A DNA stretch of 64,000 nt, from NCBI RefSeq assembly GCF_014898055.3, contig NW_023605083.1, positions 97,040,486 through 97,104,485 on the forward strand, in the 5' to 3' direction. The DNA is from Talpa occidentalis. Lineage: Eukaryota; Chordata; Mammalia; Eulipotyphla; Talpidae. The position numbers were made by a program, and so were the translations under genes. Shown one piece after another: positions 34,770-46,753 of the stretch. The notes beneath the pieces were generated by a model. That model was not told the DNA's origin. It worked only from the letters and a program-made list of their open reading frames with translations, and searched no databases. Within the stretch, counting starts at the first letter, position 1. The number at the start of each line of letters is the position of its first letter.

Positions 34770-35550
34770 TATGACAGGAAGGGAGAGGAGGGAGGGGAGG
34801 ATTGGTTGCAAGTGTGGACAGGGCTGCACGCTCAGCACTTAACAGCGTAGTAGTCTCCAGAAGCTAATGCCACGCAGTGACCAAAATTAAGAAACATCAT
34901 CCACAAGAACTTTTCTGAAATACAAAAAAACTGGAAACAACGTATTGACCATTACCACGCATACACACAATGGCCAACACCAAGACATAGTCTCATAAAA
35001 GTTTTGGATTTAAAAAAAGAAAAGAAATCACTTGGACAAGAAGTAAAAATAACCAGAGACTTAGAAAGGGAATTAAATTGTCCTCAGGTTTTTGACGGCA
35101 ATACTTTGTGCTGGAAGAAAATGGGCTGAGGTCTTTAAGATAGTCCCTCACTGAGGAATGTTCTAGAGGATGAGAACAGACAATTGAAATGGTGGGAGGC
35201 CATTAGAGCTGGTGTTCAGCTTCACATAAAGTTTCTGTAAACTAAGATTAAAGGAGGGTTAAGCGCAGTGCGCAAGATGGTGACATGACCTGACGATCTG
35301 TGTGAACAACCACATGGATAAGGGAGAAATGAAGAAACCATATTTAAATTTTTTTTGAACAATTTCCAAAAGTTAAATTTGGTGTTAATATGGCATTGCT
35401 ATTGTGAGACTGTTGGAATAAGCAATCCACTTTTTATATTAGTGGGTGGGCAGATCCAGATCTCTCAGACATGGCGTTGACCTTTTATATCTCTCTTTAA
35501 TCAATTTTTAAAAATGTACCAGTAGTCATTTGGGAGGGCCTACTTTTTTC
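34770..35550. other. Unassigned spacer between the duplicated blocks
   Basis: No gene recognised. The purine-rich run 34,772-34,802 directly follows the LTR. Confidence 0.35.
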
Positions 35551-35553
35551 TTT

Positions 35554-35848
35554 ATCACATCTTTAACTTCACTGCAAGAAGTAGATTATGACAACCCCCA
35601 GGAGCCAATCAGAGGGACCTCAGGGCAAAGAGGTTATTTGATTCAATTGCAGGAATGGTTGATGAATATCTACAAGGAACTCGGAGTTGTAGTGGAGGGT
35701 GGGGTTGGGGAATACAGAAAAGATGAGTAAGACAATGAGCTAGTTCTTAAGGAGTGATGGGCTTTTTAGGGAGAGGAAACAAAAGTGCAGGAAGTAAAGA
35801 GAGCAGGGAAGGAGAGAAGAAATGAAAAGGTGAGCACACCTGTTAGTT
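35554..35848 (+). repeat. Local duplication, copy 2 (partner 33991-34281)
   Basis: Second copy, 4 bp longer than the first, with no LTR after it: the sequence continues 'tgactgcccaggtttctg'. The sequence following the LTR in copy 1 does not match this, so the LTR does not merely interrupt a longer homology. Confidence 0.9.
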
Positions 35849-35854
35849 GACTGC

Positions 35855-36315
35855 CCAGGTTTCTGAGTCTGGGTGGAAAGTCTTCTGCCAATTTATATGG
35901 TTGTTCTCACAGTATTCCTGGTTATCTGGGCTTCAGATGCTTTTAGAACTCAAGGAATATTTATCTTCTGACTGGTAAGGACTTCTTGTTTATTTTGCTG
36001 ATCTTTCAATGTCTGTCCTAGACCACTGATAGCTACTGTCCACTTCTAACTTGATTATGAACTGAATGACTCCATCACTCCACTGGAATATTCCATTCTG
36101 ATGAAAACCCAGAGTTTCCCCATCATGAATTTATCAGACATAATAAATGCTCAGCTTGGTTCATCTTAGTGTCACTGAATGACCAGTGGTTTGGGTCCCT
36201 TCCCCCATTTTGTACTTTCTAGGGCAGAAAGGAGAACTTGTGGAGTACCCATTAGTCAAAAGCATGCATTTTATTTTTCTATAGATCACCTGTGGGTGGT
36301 CTATTTATGTGTTCA
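35855..36315. other. Unassigned, no gene seen
   Basis: Unique-looking sequence with no recognisable feature. Confidence 0.3.
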
Positions 36316-36319
36316 TCAA

Positions 36320-36420
36320 TTGTCTCCTCATGACAGTAGGGACCTTAATCTCTTTGCTATTGCTTCCCCAGCCCCTCCGAGTAATAGTTTCTTAATAGAT
36401 ATTTGTTGAATGAATGAAAT
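36320..36420 (+). repeat. L2 3' end, sense
   Basis: 'agtagggaccttaatctctt' leads to 'atatttgttgaatgaatgaa', the L2 terminus. Confidence 0.65.
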
Positions 36421-36489
36421 CTTCAGATATTACATATCTGTGATCTATAATGTGATAATTGAACTATGTGTATTCTTAAACACATAGGT

Positions 36490-36518
36490 GATAAAACCTA
36501 AGTATGCTAGGTTTTATC
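36490..36518. repeat. Perfect 11-bp inverted repeat (hairpin), 7-nt loop
   Basis: Left arm gataaaaccta, loop agtatgc, right arm taggttttatc. AT-rich, no mismatches. Confidence 0.9.
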
Positions 36519-36520
36519 AG

Positions 36521-36554
36521 ACATTTAGAACAGAGGGAACATTTAGAACAGAGG
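36521..36554 (+). repeat. Tandem duplication of an 18-bp unit
   Basis: 'acatttagaacagaggga' is followed at once by 'acatttagaacagagg'. It begins 3 bp after the hairpin. Confidence 0.9.
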
Positions 36555-36839
36555 AGAGGGAATTTTGTCAAATTCCTGAGAAAGTCCCAAAATTACCTCT
36601 AGTCCCTATTATTTTTAAGATTATCTGCATATCTTCCAGATGAGGAAATTTGATTCTACCAAATAACTAGCTATTGCTTGATGTTTTGCCTGTAGAAGTC
36701 AAAGAATACATAAAATAAATGTTAATGTTTTAATGGATTGAGAGCAGGTTATTAGTAATTAAGATTGTCACAAAATTATTACATTTACAATAAGAATGAA
36801 AATTAGTTTTTTTGGCTAAAGGAGAACTGTATTATGCAT

Positions 36840-37290
36840 TAAAAAGCAAACACATATGTATACTTTTCCTTTAAAAATAAATGAAATCATATTGTGTATA
36901 GTTTTCATATTTTAAATATTTCATATCATACCAGAAGATTGTTTCATATCAATGCATCCAGAATTTTTCCATTTGTTATGGCTGCTTATTATTCCATTGT
37001 ATAGATTTGCAATAATCTGTTTTTACCAGTTACTTATTGATGGACATTTAGGTAGTTTCAAATCTTCGATGATTAGAGAAGCTAGTGACTGCAATAACTA
37101 ATTCTGTTTGTAGGTTATTTTATGAATCTGAGAATGTGTGTGTTTGTGGGACAAATTCTGAGAAGTCGATTTTTTGGACAAAGGGTATATGTGTTTGTGA
37201 TTTTGCTAAATTACCTACTGTAGAAGTTGTATCAATTTGCACACTGCAGCAATTTATGAGAAATCCCCATAATTACTCTTTAATGGGCAC
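36840..37290 (-). mobile_element. Old L1ME-type ORF2 3' end, antisense
   Basis: 'ttattattccattgtataga', 'ttattgatggacatttaggt' and 'attttttggacaaagggtat' are the reversed ORF2 C-terminal region. Highly decayed. Confidence 0.6.
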
Positions 37291-37294
37291 TTGG

Positions 37295-38315
37295 GACCTT
37301 ATACTTGGCCAGGAGGGGGCTTTTAAAGGCACCAGGACTTGAATCCTTTCTGTGGGGAGGTGAACATAGTTTGGAATAAAAAATGAGGACCCAGGTAAAT
37401 ATACTTATGGGAAAGAGGGAGCTTTTTAGAATGTTTATACTTGCATGTTGTGCAAAGTATAGTCAACTTGCCAAGCAGCAAAATAGGTGTAACTGCATGT
37501 AGGGAGCAATAATTTACTGAGGAGGGGGTCTGTCATCTTAAGTCTATCTGGCAGAATTTGCACTTAAATGTTTTGGAAACTGGGATCTGCTGTCCTCATA
37601 GCCTCAGGCCAAGGCATTCTTTGGCCACTGGACCAATTGATTCTTAGCTGATTTTATTTTATTTTTGAAAGAAGGTGGGGGAGACCACATATCAGGGAAT
37701 GATTTCTGTAGAATCGATGAGCTCAGCAGTGGCACAGGTCCAATTTTGTCATTAAGGCCATGTGTACATGATGTGAAAACAACCTGTGAATTCCATGCGT
37801 TCAGATATTTGGTCAGTTTGGTGGGGGGTGAAGGTAGGGGGAGATCAGTTAAACTGATTGTTGGATTTAATTGACTGGCTGCTTGAATTGATGAGACAGT
37901 TCCATTAAAACAGTCGATCCAATTAGGCATGTAAGATGATTGAAAATACAGGATCAATCGCTTCTGGTTTAGTGTTTTCATTCAATGCAGGCTTAGTGGA
38001 GGGAAGTACTTGCAGCCTTAGTGCAGACCCCCATTTTAGCACCTGGGTGGCCTAAGTGTGACTTGGGCTTCCAAAGTGTGCCATTTGATCCCAGGAAAGC
38101 CCAGGCAATGCAAACAATCTGTCTTGATAATAATGGCAATAAGTGTGGTGAACTATTGTTTTTTTATTGCGTTTTGAATCACAAAGGGATGGGGATAGCG
38201 TAGTTCAGACTCTCTAAAAGTCTTAAGCCAGTCCAATAAAGACAGTGATATAAATGTACATTGTCATTATTTTATGGACACATTCTCATAAGCTCATTGC
38301 CCCAAAACTCTTGAA
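37295..38315. other. Unassigned, no gene seen
   Basis: A 125-codon minus-strand open frame (37,604-37,981) shows no domain. Confidence 0.35.
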
Positions 38316-38330
38316 TTTAGTCACAATCTT

Positions 38331-38646
38331 TTTTTTTTTTTTTTAATAGAGGCATGTTTATTTATTTATTTATTATATTTGTTTGTTTGTTTTGTTTATA
38401 CATGCACTGGGTACAGTCAGAAGCGCGGGAGGGTGAGAGAATTCACCAGAGCCAGAGTGGGGAGCAGAGCAGGCAGAAGGACTGAAGTACACTGCTGAGG
38501 GGAGCAGCGGGTGGCAGGAGAGGTCTGCGCACCATGTGGGATCCTCCTCTGGTGGCCGGGGAGCAGCCGGGGATTGAACCGGCGCCGCAGAGGCCGCGGG
38601 CAGCTTCGCAACCCAGCGCTCAACCGCTGCGCCACCGGGGAGGCCC
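38331..38646 (-). mobile_element. tRNA-derived SINE, antisense, 'young' subfamily
   Basis: Long T-rich tail with TTTA and TTTG units, then 'gcactgggtacagtcagaag' and a CpG-rich head ending 'ccggggaggccc'. A perfect TSD, 'tagtcacaatctt', lies at 38,318-38,330 and 38,647-38,659. It is nearly the same as the copy at the left edge of the window, which points to recent activity. Confidence 0.95.
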
Positions 38647-38659
38647 TAGTCACAATCTT

Positions 38660-39840
38660 CAATGAGGCATGCAATTTGTCAGTTGTTAAATAAGAAGCAT
38701 CACATGATAATCTAAGAAGCAGACCAGAACCAGTTGAAAGTCTACTATTGGAAATAGAGGCTTATAAAAAGTAACTAAGCTTAGCAACATTAAATGATAT
38801 ATTATACTTCGTAGTCATTTTTTTTCATTGAGAAAGAAAACAGCTGGATCAATTTGGAAAATAAGAAAAGAATAAGAAACCTCTAGAATCTATCTAAATG
38901 ATCTTTTACCCACTTGAAACCTGGGAAGGCAGGGAGAAACAGGGGAAAAGAAAGCAAATTAAACATGAACATGCATTTAGTGTTATTTCCTGTAAGATAA
39001 GAAAATTGAGAGCAAACTTTCCAAAAATGATTAAGTACAAAATATTTGGTGCCTTTCTAATTCTCATTCTATGGGCAAATTTTGTTGGAGCCTTCTATAA
39101 TTTGGGGCTCATCTCCAGCTCCACATCTTCAAATCAAAATCCTTCAAGTGTCTGGGCCTTTATTCTCAATCAGGAAAGAGAACTTATCTGCTGCTTATTA
39201 CTAATGTTAGGGGAAAAGCCTCACTAATTTTTCACATTAATTCTTCAGATTTAAGAGACGCAGAAAGTTGTCTCAATGTGACAGGTGTCTATGAGACTGG
39301 CAGGGTCCAGTTTCAGTCATAGGGTCTTTGTGGTGATAATTGCCAATCAGAAACTGACCTGTGTTTGGGATTGGAGGTTAAATGGGTCAAATCTCTTTGG
39401 GCTTTCTGCCTCTATTTCTTACAAACTAAGTTCTAAATAAAATCAGTCCCTAAACAAGTGGTTATTTTAAAAGCCTGACCTCCCATTCTTGAGTGTTTAG
39501 CTAACGCAGCTCAATATAGACCAGGGAATGTGTTCTGAATAACCAGGCTCGTTTTCAGTAAAAATAACTTTAAGCAATTTAAAAACAATGAAACTACAAA
39601 ATCAACAATACAAAAGGAAATGATACCAGATCTGTGTCACAACTGTCTCATTCATACAGACGCAGTCATAGAAGCAAGGGTGTCCTGTTTATTGAGCATC
39701 TATTGTGAGTCTGAGCCAGGCACCTCTCCTCACCTCACAGGAAGAAGGAAATTCAGACTTATAGAGGAGAGGGGGGGAGGGAGAGATGGGCTAAGGTTAG
39801 AAGGGAGGGAAGGGAATGAGGAAGAAAGGTTTCCAAAGTC
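38660..39840. other. Unassigned, no gene seen
   Basis: A 109-codon + strand frame (38,898-39,227) has a hydrophobic stretch by chance of AT-rich sequence. No start context or splice pattern supports it. Confidence 0.35.
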
Positions 39841-39849
39841 CAGTTATTT

Positions 39850-40660
39850 TGGGATATTTTTATTGTGATAAAATATACAACATAATACTGAACATAAGAT
39901 TTACCATTTTAAGTGTATGATTCAGTGGCACTAGTTATATTCACAATGTTGTGCAACCATCACCACTATTTACTTTCAAAACTTGTTCATCATCCCAAAC
40001 AGAAACTCGTAACTATTAAACAACAGCTCTCCATTCCTCTCCTTCCAGTGTCTGGCAGCCTCCATTCTGCTTTTTATCTCTTTGAAGTTGTCTGTTCTAG
40101 AGACCTTGTGTTAGCAGAATCATAAGATATTTGTCCTTTTTTGTCTGGTTATCTCACTTAATATGTCTTCAAGATTTATCCACGTTGGAGCATGTATCAG
40201 AACTGCTTTCATTTTTTAAAAAGATTTATTTATTTATGCATGCAAGAGCTGGGGGACAGGCCAGAGGTGCAAGAAGTGAGAGAATTCACCAGAGACAAAG
40301 TAGGGGGAACAGACTGATCTGCTGAAATACACTGATGAGGGGAGCAGTGGGCAAGACAGGAGAGGTCTGCTGAGCCATGTGGGTAGCTCCCTGGCCAGTT
40401 GATCCTGCAGTGGCTGCTGGTAGCTTCATAGTGCTGAGACTTAATCCCTTGCACCACCAGGGAGGCCCAGAACTGCTTTCATTTTTAAGGCTCAATAATA
40501 TTCCATTGCATAGATGTACCATATTTTGCTGACCTATTCATCTGTTGGTGGAAACTTGGGTTGTTCCACTTTTTGTGTATCATGAATGCTGTTATGATAT
40601 CTGTTTAAGTTCCTGCTTTCTATTCTATGGGTATATCCCTTAGAGAGGCAGTTGCTTTCT
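39850..40660 (-). mobile_element. HAL1/L1-type element, antisense, split by a SINE
   Basis: 'ccattttaagtgtatgattc', 'caatgttgtgcaaccatcac' and 'tctgtctagagacc'-like words, then after the SINE 'ataatattccattgcataga' and 'attcatctgttggtggaaac', are in reversed L1 order. The two halves join when the SINE and one TSD copy are removed. Confidence 0.7.
40217..40467 (-). mobile_element. tRNA-derived SINE, antisense, nested in old L1
   Basis: 'agatttatttatttatgcat', 'agagctgggggacaggccag' and the closing 'agggaggcc'. A long perfect TSD, 'cagaactgctttcattttt', lies at 40,198 and 40,468. Confidence 0.94.
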
Positions 40661-40664
40661 TATA

Positions 40665-43470
40665 TTAGCTTCATGGGTCATCTTTATGTGGACTGACTAT
40701 TCAGTAAGCAGCATCAGAGATTCAACAGAATCAAGAAAGCAAACCTAGAATTAGCAACAAAGGGTTTTTAATTGTCTTAAACTGGAGACAAACTTTAGGG
40801 GAAACATCCAAATAAAAGTGAGGGCTCCATTTTCTCCCTCTCTTCTCTTTCCTCCCTCCCCCAGTGCGTGACAGCCACCCCCCTCTCTCTTCTTAAGTAT
40901 GTGAAGAGTGACTGGCCTCCCATGTTTATAAGCCTGCTCTGCAGTGTGATTGCTCCTCCAGGACTTTATTAATGACATTTACGATTCCCATAATAACTAA
41001 ACCATGCTGTTCTCCCAACACTGGGCCTTGAAGAAGTCATTACCCTGGTGATCACAACAAAACTGAATTCTAACGGGCTGCCTGCTGGTGTAGTCTGCTG
41101 TGAGTAACTCCCTGTGTTCTGGCAGTAAAAACAAATTAAATTAAAGATCCCTGTTCACCAAAGGCCTAATTCTAATTTTTGCAAAGTTTCCATTAAACAA
41201 TATTGTCTACAGAAAGTACACACTAACATTCTCCCCCATGGGAAACCAATGGAAAGGAAATTCCAATAAGAGAATTATTAAATTTCCCTGTTAATTTGTG
41301 TTACACCCTCCTAGCATTTATTAATATTAGGAAGATTCAAAGATCTGTCCTCTTTGAATTCTGTAAAGCATTATGGAAATTGGATTTCATCAGGGAGATG
41401 TGAGTTGCTGAAAATCAGAGATGAACAGAGTATTAGATTAAAATGGAGTTTACTTTGGTAATAAACATGGTAATAGAGTTTCTTCCTTTTATTAATGACA
41501 TGGAAAGAATTTGGAGAATATTTTAATACTGTTTTCCACTACAAGAATCTGTCCAAATGTGTTTTCCTCCACTGCTTAATGATGGTGATTTTCACCTTAC
41601 CTTTGATTTAGTGGTCCTTGAAGAGGGTGATTGGTGTTTGGGAAAAACAGGCAAGGTTTTCCTAGAGCTGGAGTGTGGGTAAAATAGAGCCTCTGGGAGG
41701 TGGAGCGTGGGTGGGCTTCCCACACCCATCGCTTGGTTGGGTGGTTTATTGTTACTTCAAGACTACAGTGAATTGTCCAATTTTTTCAGTTCCACTGAAG
41801 TGGATGGATTCCAAAGTTCTCAGGCTGCACTGTGCTTCACCATGAGGGTGAAGAAGTCATCAGCACAAGAGACCCAAACTTATTAAGCCCCCCATCCTGT
41901 GCCCCAAAATACATACTGGGAACTTCATATTTTTAAAAAAAATTATGATTATCATAGCAGACCTTTCAGATGGGTATTTTTATCCTATATTTTGGACAAG
42001 AAAACTTACCCAGCTAACAAAACATATTAGCAGAAGAGCTTTCATTCATTCATCCACTTGACACTATTTTGGGGGACTGCTTTTGCACTAGGCATGGTAC
42101 TAGGCTCTGAGGTCCTCACTAGTGAACAGTGATGGAGAAAAACCAAAGAAACTATTAGCTAGGGAACAAGAGCTGGTTGTAAGGGAATACCAAGACACTG
42201 TATATTGGGTGAGTAGTCTGAGTGGGGAGGGACTTGAAATCCAGGATGACAGAATCCAAATCCCATTCTCTTTCCTCTGATCCCTGTTGCATCTACTGAA
42301 GATGATGGGAGACTTCACAAGTCACTTAGGAACTGAGGCCCCAAACCACCTTGGCCTATATACCCTCTGTGCCTGTTCTTTTGGGGTTCACTTATAAAGT
42401 GTCACTCATCTTTTGGAGTTCACAGGTCTTCAAGCCCCAGGATTTAGGTCAATGAGGATTCTTGGGAGTAAATGGAGTTTGAATCAATCCTAGCATTGGG
42501 GAAGCTGAGAAGAGTCTGCAAGGGCCTCTCTTGGCATATTCATAATTCCTATCAAAACAGATTGTTGTGCCCAATGCAGCTTGCGTGATTTTGAGTGAAA
42601 AGCAAGCAAGCTATCATCCAGATGCTTCTAGTTATCTAGAGGAAATCTCACCTGGACCCCTCAGAGTGGACCAGAACTAGGACTTAGCAATAGCTACATC
42701 ATTAGGTCACAGGAGTTCAGTTGCTCAGTGAAACTGATGTGCAGAGAATGGTTTCCCATATGGGATGCTAATATCAGAGTCTCTAGAATCTTAGAAGCTG
42801 TGAGAAGTGGCTTATGAATATATATCAAAAGACTTAGTAATGTGCTGTCAGGCCCATGTCTAGTTGGAGGGGAGGCTGGGATGGAGCACTGAGCTTGATG
42901 CTTTGGGCCTCTCACCTTATCTTTTTCCCTCCTAAGTGGGTATCTCTCTGCTTCCCTCTGAGTATCTACATGTGGGTGTGTGTCTGTATTTTGCTTGATC
43001 CCCTTTGTTTCCTTCTTGGATCTCTTCCTTCCTTCTTCTGATTTATCTTTCCCTCATTTACTCAGTCTATATCTTAGGTTGGATTCCTTCCAAAGCAGAG
43101 ACCAAGCTGGAGATGGCCATGGAAGTGACTACTTTGAAATTTTTTTCAGGGAAATCTTGTAGGGAACAAAGTTGTTAGGACTGAGAAGGGAAGGAAAACA
43201 ACACCTTAGACATGGAACATGATCCCATGATCCCAAACTTGAAGCCTGGGATGCTGGCCATGAGCCCCATGTGTGCATGTTGAGTATAGCAGAGGACATC
43301 ACGATGGATATGCGAAATCTCTTCCTTTCAAATATTCTGAAGAAAGGTGAGCCTGAAAGACAATCGGGGGAGACCTAACTAGTTTCTGCAGAATAGGTAC
43401 TCTTATGAGAGTAGGTACTATTCAAATGGTAGGTATTTGTTTTTGTGATAACAAAACAATCATGTAATCA
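40665..43470. other. Mostly unassigned; L2 trace at about 42,040-42,150
   Basis: 'cattcattcatccacttgac' and 'ctaggcatggtactaggctc' at 42,040-42,150 look like an antisense L2 3' end. Open frames near 42,850-43,160 are short and unsupported. Confidence 0.4.
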
Positions 43471-43475
43471 TGTGC

Positions 43476-43596
43476 TAGTGATTGTGGTTAGTGGTGGTGA
43501 TGGAGGCTGAGATTGTGGAGGTAGTAGTGGTGATGGTGATGGAGATATAGGGGGTGGTGGTGGTGGCTGTGGAGATCATGGTAGAGATGGTGGTTG
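43476..43596 (+). repeat. Imperfect TGG/TGA triplet-like array
   Basis: About 120 bases built from GGTGGTGATGG-type words with decaying period 3/6. Purely G/T/A-biased, no frame of interest. Confidence 0.75.
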
Positions 43597-43619
43597 TATC
43601 AAGCTCATGTTAAATATCA

Positions 43620-43785
43620 GTTGTTATATGATAATGAACCTTGTGTGTATTGGCTCATTTAATGATTATAACAACCTGGTGGGAGGTGGGGGGTGAAAGT
43701 GTCACAATTTTACAGATGAGGAAACAGGTTTCTGAAAGATAAGGTGCAAACTTTCTTAAATTTAAAGTGCAAAAGCTAGAATAGA
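43620..43785 (-). repeat. MIR, antisense (first of two)
   Basis: 'ttggctcatttaatgatta' and 'caattttacagatgaggaaa' are reversed MIR words. Confidence 0.65.
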
Positions 43786-43799
43786 AATAAAATTTACAT

Positions 43800-43960
43800 C
43801 AATAATATGGGTCAGCTGCAAGGGAGTGTTTACTCTGTGCCAGGTACTCTGCTTGGCATTTTAATCCTCACAAGGTATCTAGTAGGCAGGTATTTCAGAT
43901 ACAGAAACAGGAGCACAAGCAATAGGTTTTATCTTGCTCAAATATCTATCAACAGAGCCA
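43800..43960 (-). repeat. MIR, antisense (second of two)
   Basis: 'gtgtttactctgtgccaggt' and 'attttaatcctcacaaggta', directly after the first and in the same orientation. Confidence 0.65.
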
Positions 43961-43964
43961 ACAA

Positions 43965-45005
43965 TTGACCCTAAGGCCATATTTCACCAATAAACTATCT
44001 CTTAGCATGGGGGGCTGAATTTTCAGGATATGTTTTATTCTATGTTTGACTTACTGGATTTTTCTGGTTCTTCTCTAAAAAAAGTAGTTGCAGTTTTGAA
44101 TTTACAAGCCCCTGGAAACTCTAGTTCCCAATTTTAGTTGCATCAAACAGTTGCATGTGTTTGCAGTCCTTTACCTTTCCACATTTGGCACATGAGATTG
44201 CACTTATCCAGTCCAAATTCCAAGCTAATTGACTGATTGAAACAGGATTCGATTTCAAGTGTGCTTTGTAATTGAGCACTCTTCTCTGGCTATAGCTTCA
44301 GGTCATCCATATAAAGGAAAAGACAAATCTTGAAGTCTTATCTCTTTCTGAGAGGGTAACCATAATTTGGCTTATTTTGCATCTTTGTAGAGTGGGTTCA
44401 AAGCTAAGCTAAATTACAAAGGGCTCCAGCTGTCACTCTGGAAGATGCCTTTTTGTCTATCATCTGGAAAGGATTTGTTCCTATAGAGGCTTCTCTACCT
44501 CCTAGATATCAAATGCTGCTTGGGACGGGTGGGCTGGGACTTGGAAATCCTTTTATCCCTTTAAGATTTTCTTTGTAATTGAGGTACCCTTTGATAGTAT
44601 TTGACCAGTACAGACTTCTCCTAACACCTCTTGTTAACAATCCTAGTCTTAAGGGAGAAACGTGAACGCTGGCTCTTCTATGAGAAGCTGAGTGCCCTAT
44701 ATGAGCGGGAACCTGAGGGCAGCCTAGCACGGGGCTCAGCGGTGCTACTCAAAGTGTGATCTGCCCACGAGACTTGGTCTATAACAGTTTGTGACTGGTT
44801 CCCAAGGAGCTATAGAACCTGCACTGCAGTGTAAATAAGCTAACTGGGCACGCTGTGTGGGTCAGCTGACACTGTTTCATGCCAAGACTCTCAGCGAAGG
44901 AAATCCTGCAGATTCATAAGCTGGTGTACATTCCTTATCTTTTCATGGACCGGTATAAAAAAGTTTGAAGTTCAGCTACTTTGTGTAGCTCTGTTTGAAA
45001 CACAA
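43965..45005. other. Unassigned, no gene seen
   Basis: Unique-looking sequence; nothing recognised. Confidence 0.3.
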
Positions 45006-45009
45006 GTTC

Positions 45010-45140
45010 TGCAACCAAACTGTTTAGACACAAATTCCAGCTCTCTCACTTATTAGCAGGGTGATTTGAGGAATGTTGCCTGTTTGTGACTTAGTTTCCT
45101 CATCTATTAAGAATAATATTGATACTACTACAGGTGTATG
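45010..45140 (+). repeat. MIR, sense
   Basis: 'attccagctctctcacttat', 'tgacttagtttcctcatcta' and 'ttaagaataatattgatact' follow MIR consensus. Confidence 0.65.
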
Positions 45141-45144
45141 CATT

Positions 45145-45935
45145 TATGTGAGATATATATGTAGATCTGTATCATCTATAGCACCTAGCAAGTACAATGC
45201 AAGTGTCAATTTTAGCAACAGTAACAGCAACACTGACTGCAATAATTATAGGAATGAAACAACCAGTGTGGTCCTGCAGGGCCAACTAGAGGAATATCTC
45301 TGTTTTGAACTGAGGTGTTTGCAGAGAATAGTTGAGCTCTTTAGCTGAAGGAGAAGATGGAGGAAGGATTGAACCTGCTCATTGGTAAGGATTTTATCTC
45401 CAGAGTAAATTTGTTGAATCATATCACCATCCCTGCCTCACCTCTGCAAAAAGATAGGGGTCTCCGAATTAAGCAATGACCAGTGCTGGGGTGGGAGGAA
45501 AATGGTTTATCACGTGTCCTGGTGGATTTGTTCAGCTGCATGCGTGCACATGGGGCAGTGCAGACTGTGGTTGTTACACAGCAGTGGGCACGCTACAAAT
45601 ATTTGTTGAAAGAATAAATAGCTGACTACTAATGTCATCAGAATTGCAAAATGTTTCCTGTTGTGGTTGATTTAAGGTCTATGAATTAACATGCTCTAAG
45701 ATACTAGACAAGGAAAGTAACTTTAAAAAAGGTTTTATTTCACATTTATCCCTCTCTTAGCACCGACTCAACAACACAGCCTCCCCAAGATTATCTCTAG
45801 CTTTATGTTCTTTTGTTTAAAAGACCAGATGAGAACTGAGCTCCAAGCAAGTCATCTTTTATGCTTCACAGTTACTCTCATTACATTGTGAATAGATCTT
45901 AAAGTCTATTTCACAAACTGCTTTGTGTTCCTGAA
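45145..45935. other. Unassigned; L2 end near 45,590-45,630
   Basis: 'acaaatatttgttgaaagaa' is an L2-like terminus. No gene. Confidence 0.35.
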
Positions 45936-45952
45936 TTAAAACTTTGAAACTT

Positions 45953-46227
45953 GGGCCTCCCAGGTGGCACAGGGGTTAAAGTCTCAGCACTATCAAACTA
46001 TTGTCAGCCAATGTGGCACAAGTTTCATCCCTGGCCAGGGAGCTGACCCACATGGTGCGGCAGACCTCTCCTGTCTCGCCCCCTACTCCCCCCAGCAGTG
46101 TATTTCAGTAGATCTGCCTGTCTGCTCCCTACTCTGTCTCTGGTAAATCCTCTCACCCCCTGCCCCTCTGCCCAACACCCCAGTTCTTGTATGCATAAAT
46201 AAATAAAAATAAATCTTAAAAAAAAAC
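45953..46227 (+). mobile_element. tRNA-derived SINE, sense
   Basis: Starts 'gggcctcccaggtggcacag', ends in 'gcataaataaataaa' and poly-A. A perfect 11-bp TSD, 'ctttgaaactt', lies at 45,942-45,952 and 46,228-46,238. Confidence 0.93.
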
Positions 46228-46544
46228 CTTTGAAACTTTCTCCAGCCACTGAATACTTTTTACTGTGATGTTGCAAAGTCATGGTCCTCAGAACCCAAGG
46301 GAGATACATTCTAAAGGCCCTTAAAACTGAAAATTCCAGCAGCATTGTATTTAATAAAGAAGGCCAGGAGGGGAAACAGGCATGTTGATTTTATTTGTTT
46401 ATATTTCCTCTCCTTTCCCACTGGTATAAATGCAAATTGGCAAAAAGTATTAGACTGACCTAGAGACTGGATCCAGATAACTGAAGCTAAGGAATCAGGC
46501 TAGCTAAATTAGGAAAGCTAATTAGTTCTGAACATCGTGCCACT

Positions 46545-46700
46545 GTATTTCATACCACATTTTGCTTATCCATTGATTTGTGGATGGATGCTTGAGTTGT
46601 TTCCACCTTTTGGCTACTGTGAAAAATGCTAAATGTGGGTGCACAACTATCTCTTTGAACTCTGATTTTACTTATAACACATCTGCCATTTGAATCTGCG
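46545..46700 (-). repeat. L1 ORF2 3' fragment, antisense
   Basis: 'cattgatttgtggatggatg' and 'tgagttgtttccaccttttg' match reversed ORF2 as in other copies here. Confidence 0.6.
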
Positions 46701-46753
46701 CACCAACACACTCATTGCTTAAGTGGTTCCCAGTCTTTACAATAGATAATTAT

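Noticed and set aside
43476..43596. Possible CRISPR-like or minisatellite array
   Set aside because: Period is short and irregular, with no spacers; a decayed triplet-type simple repeat in a mammalian genome.
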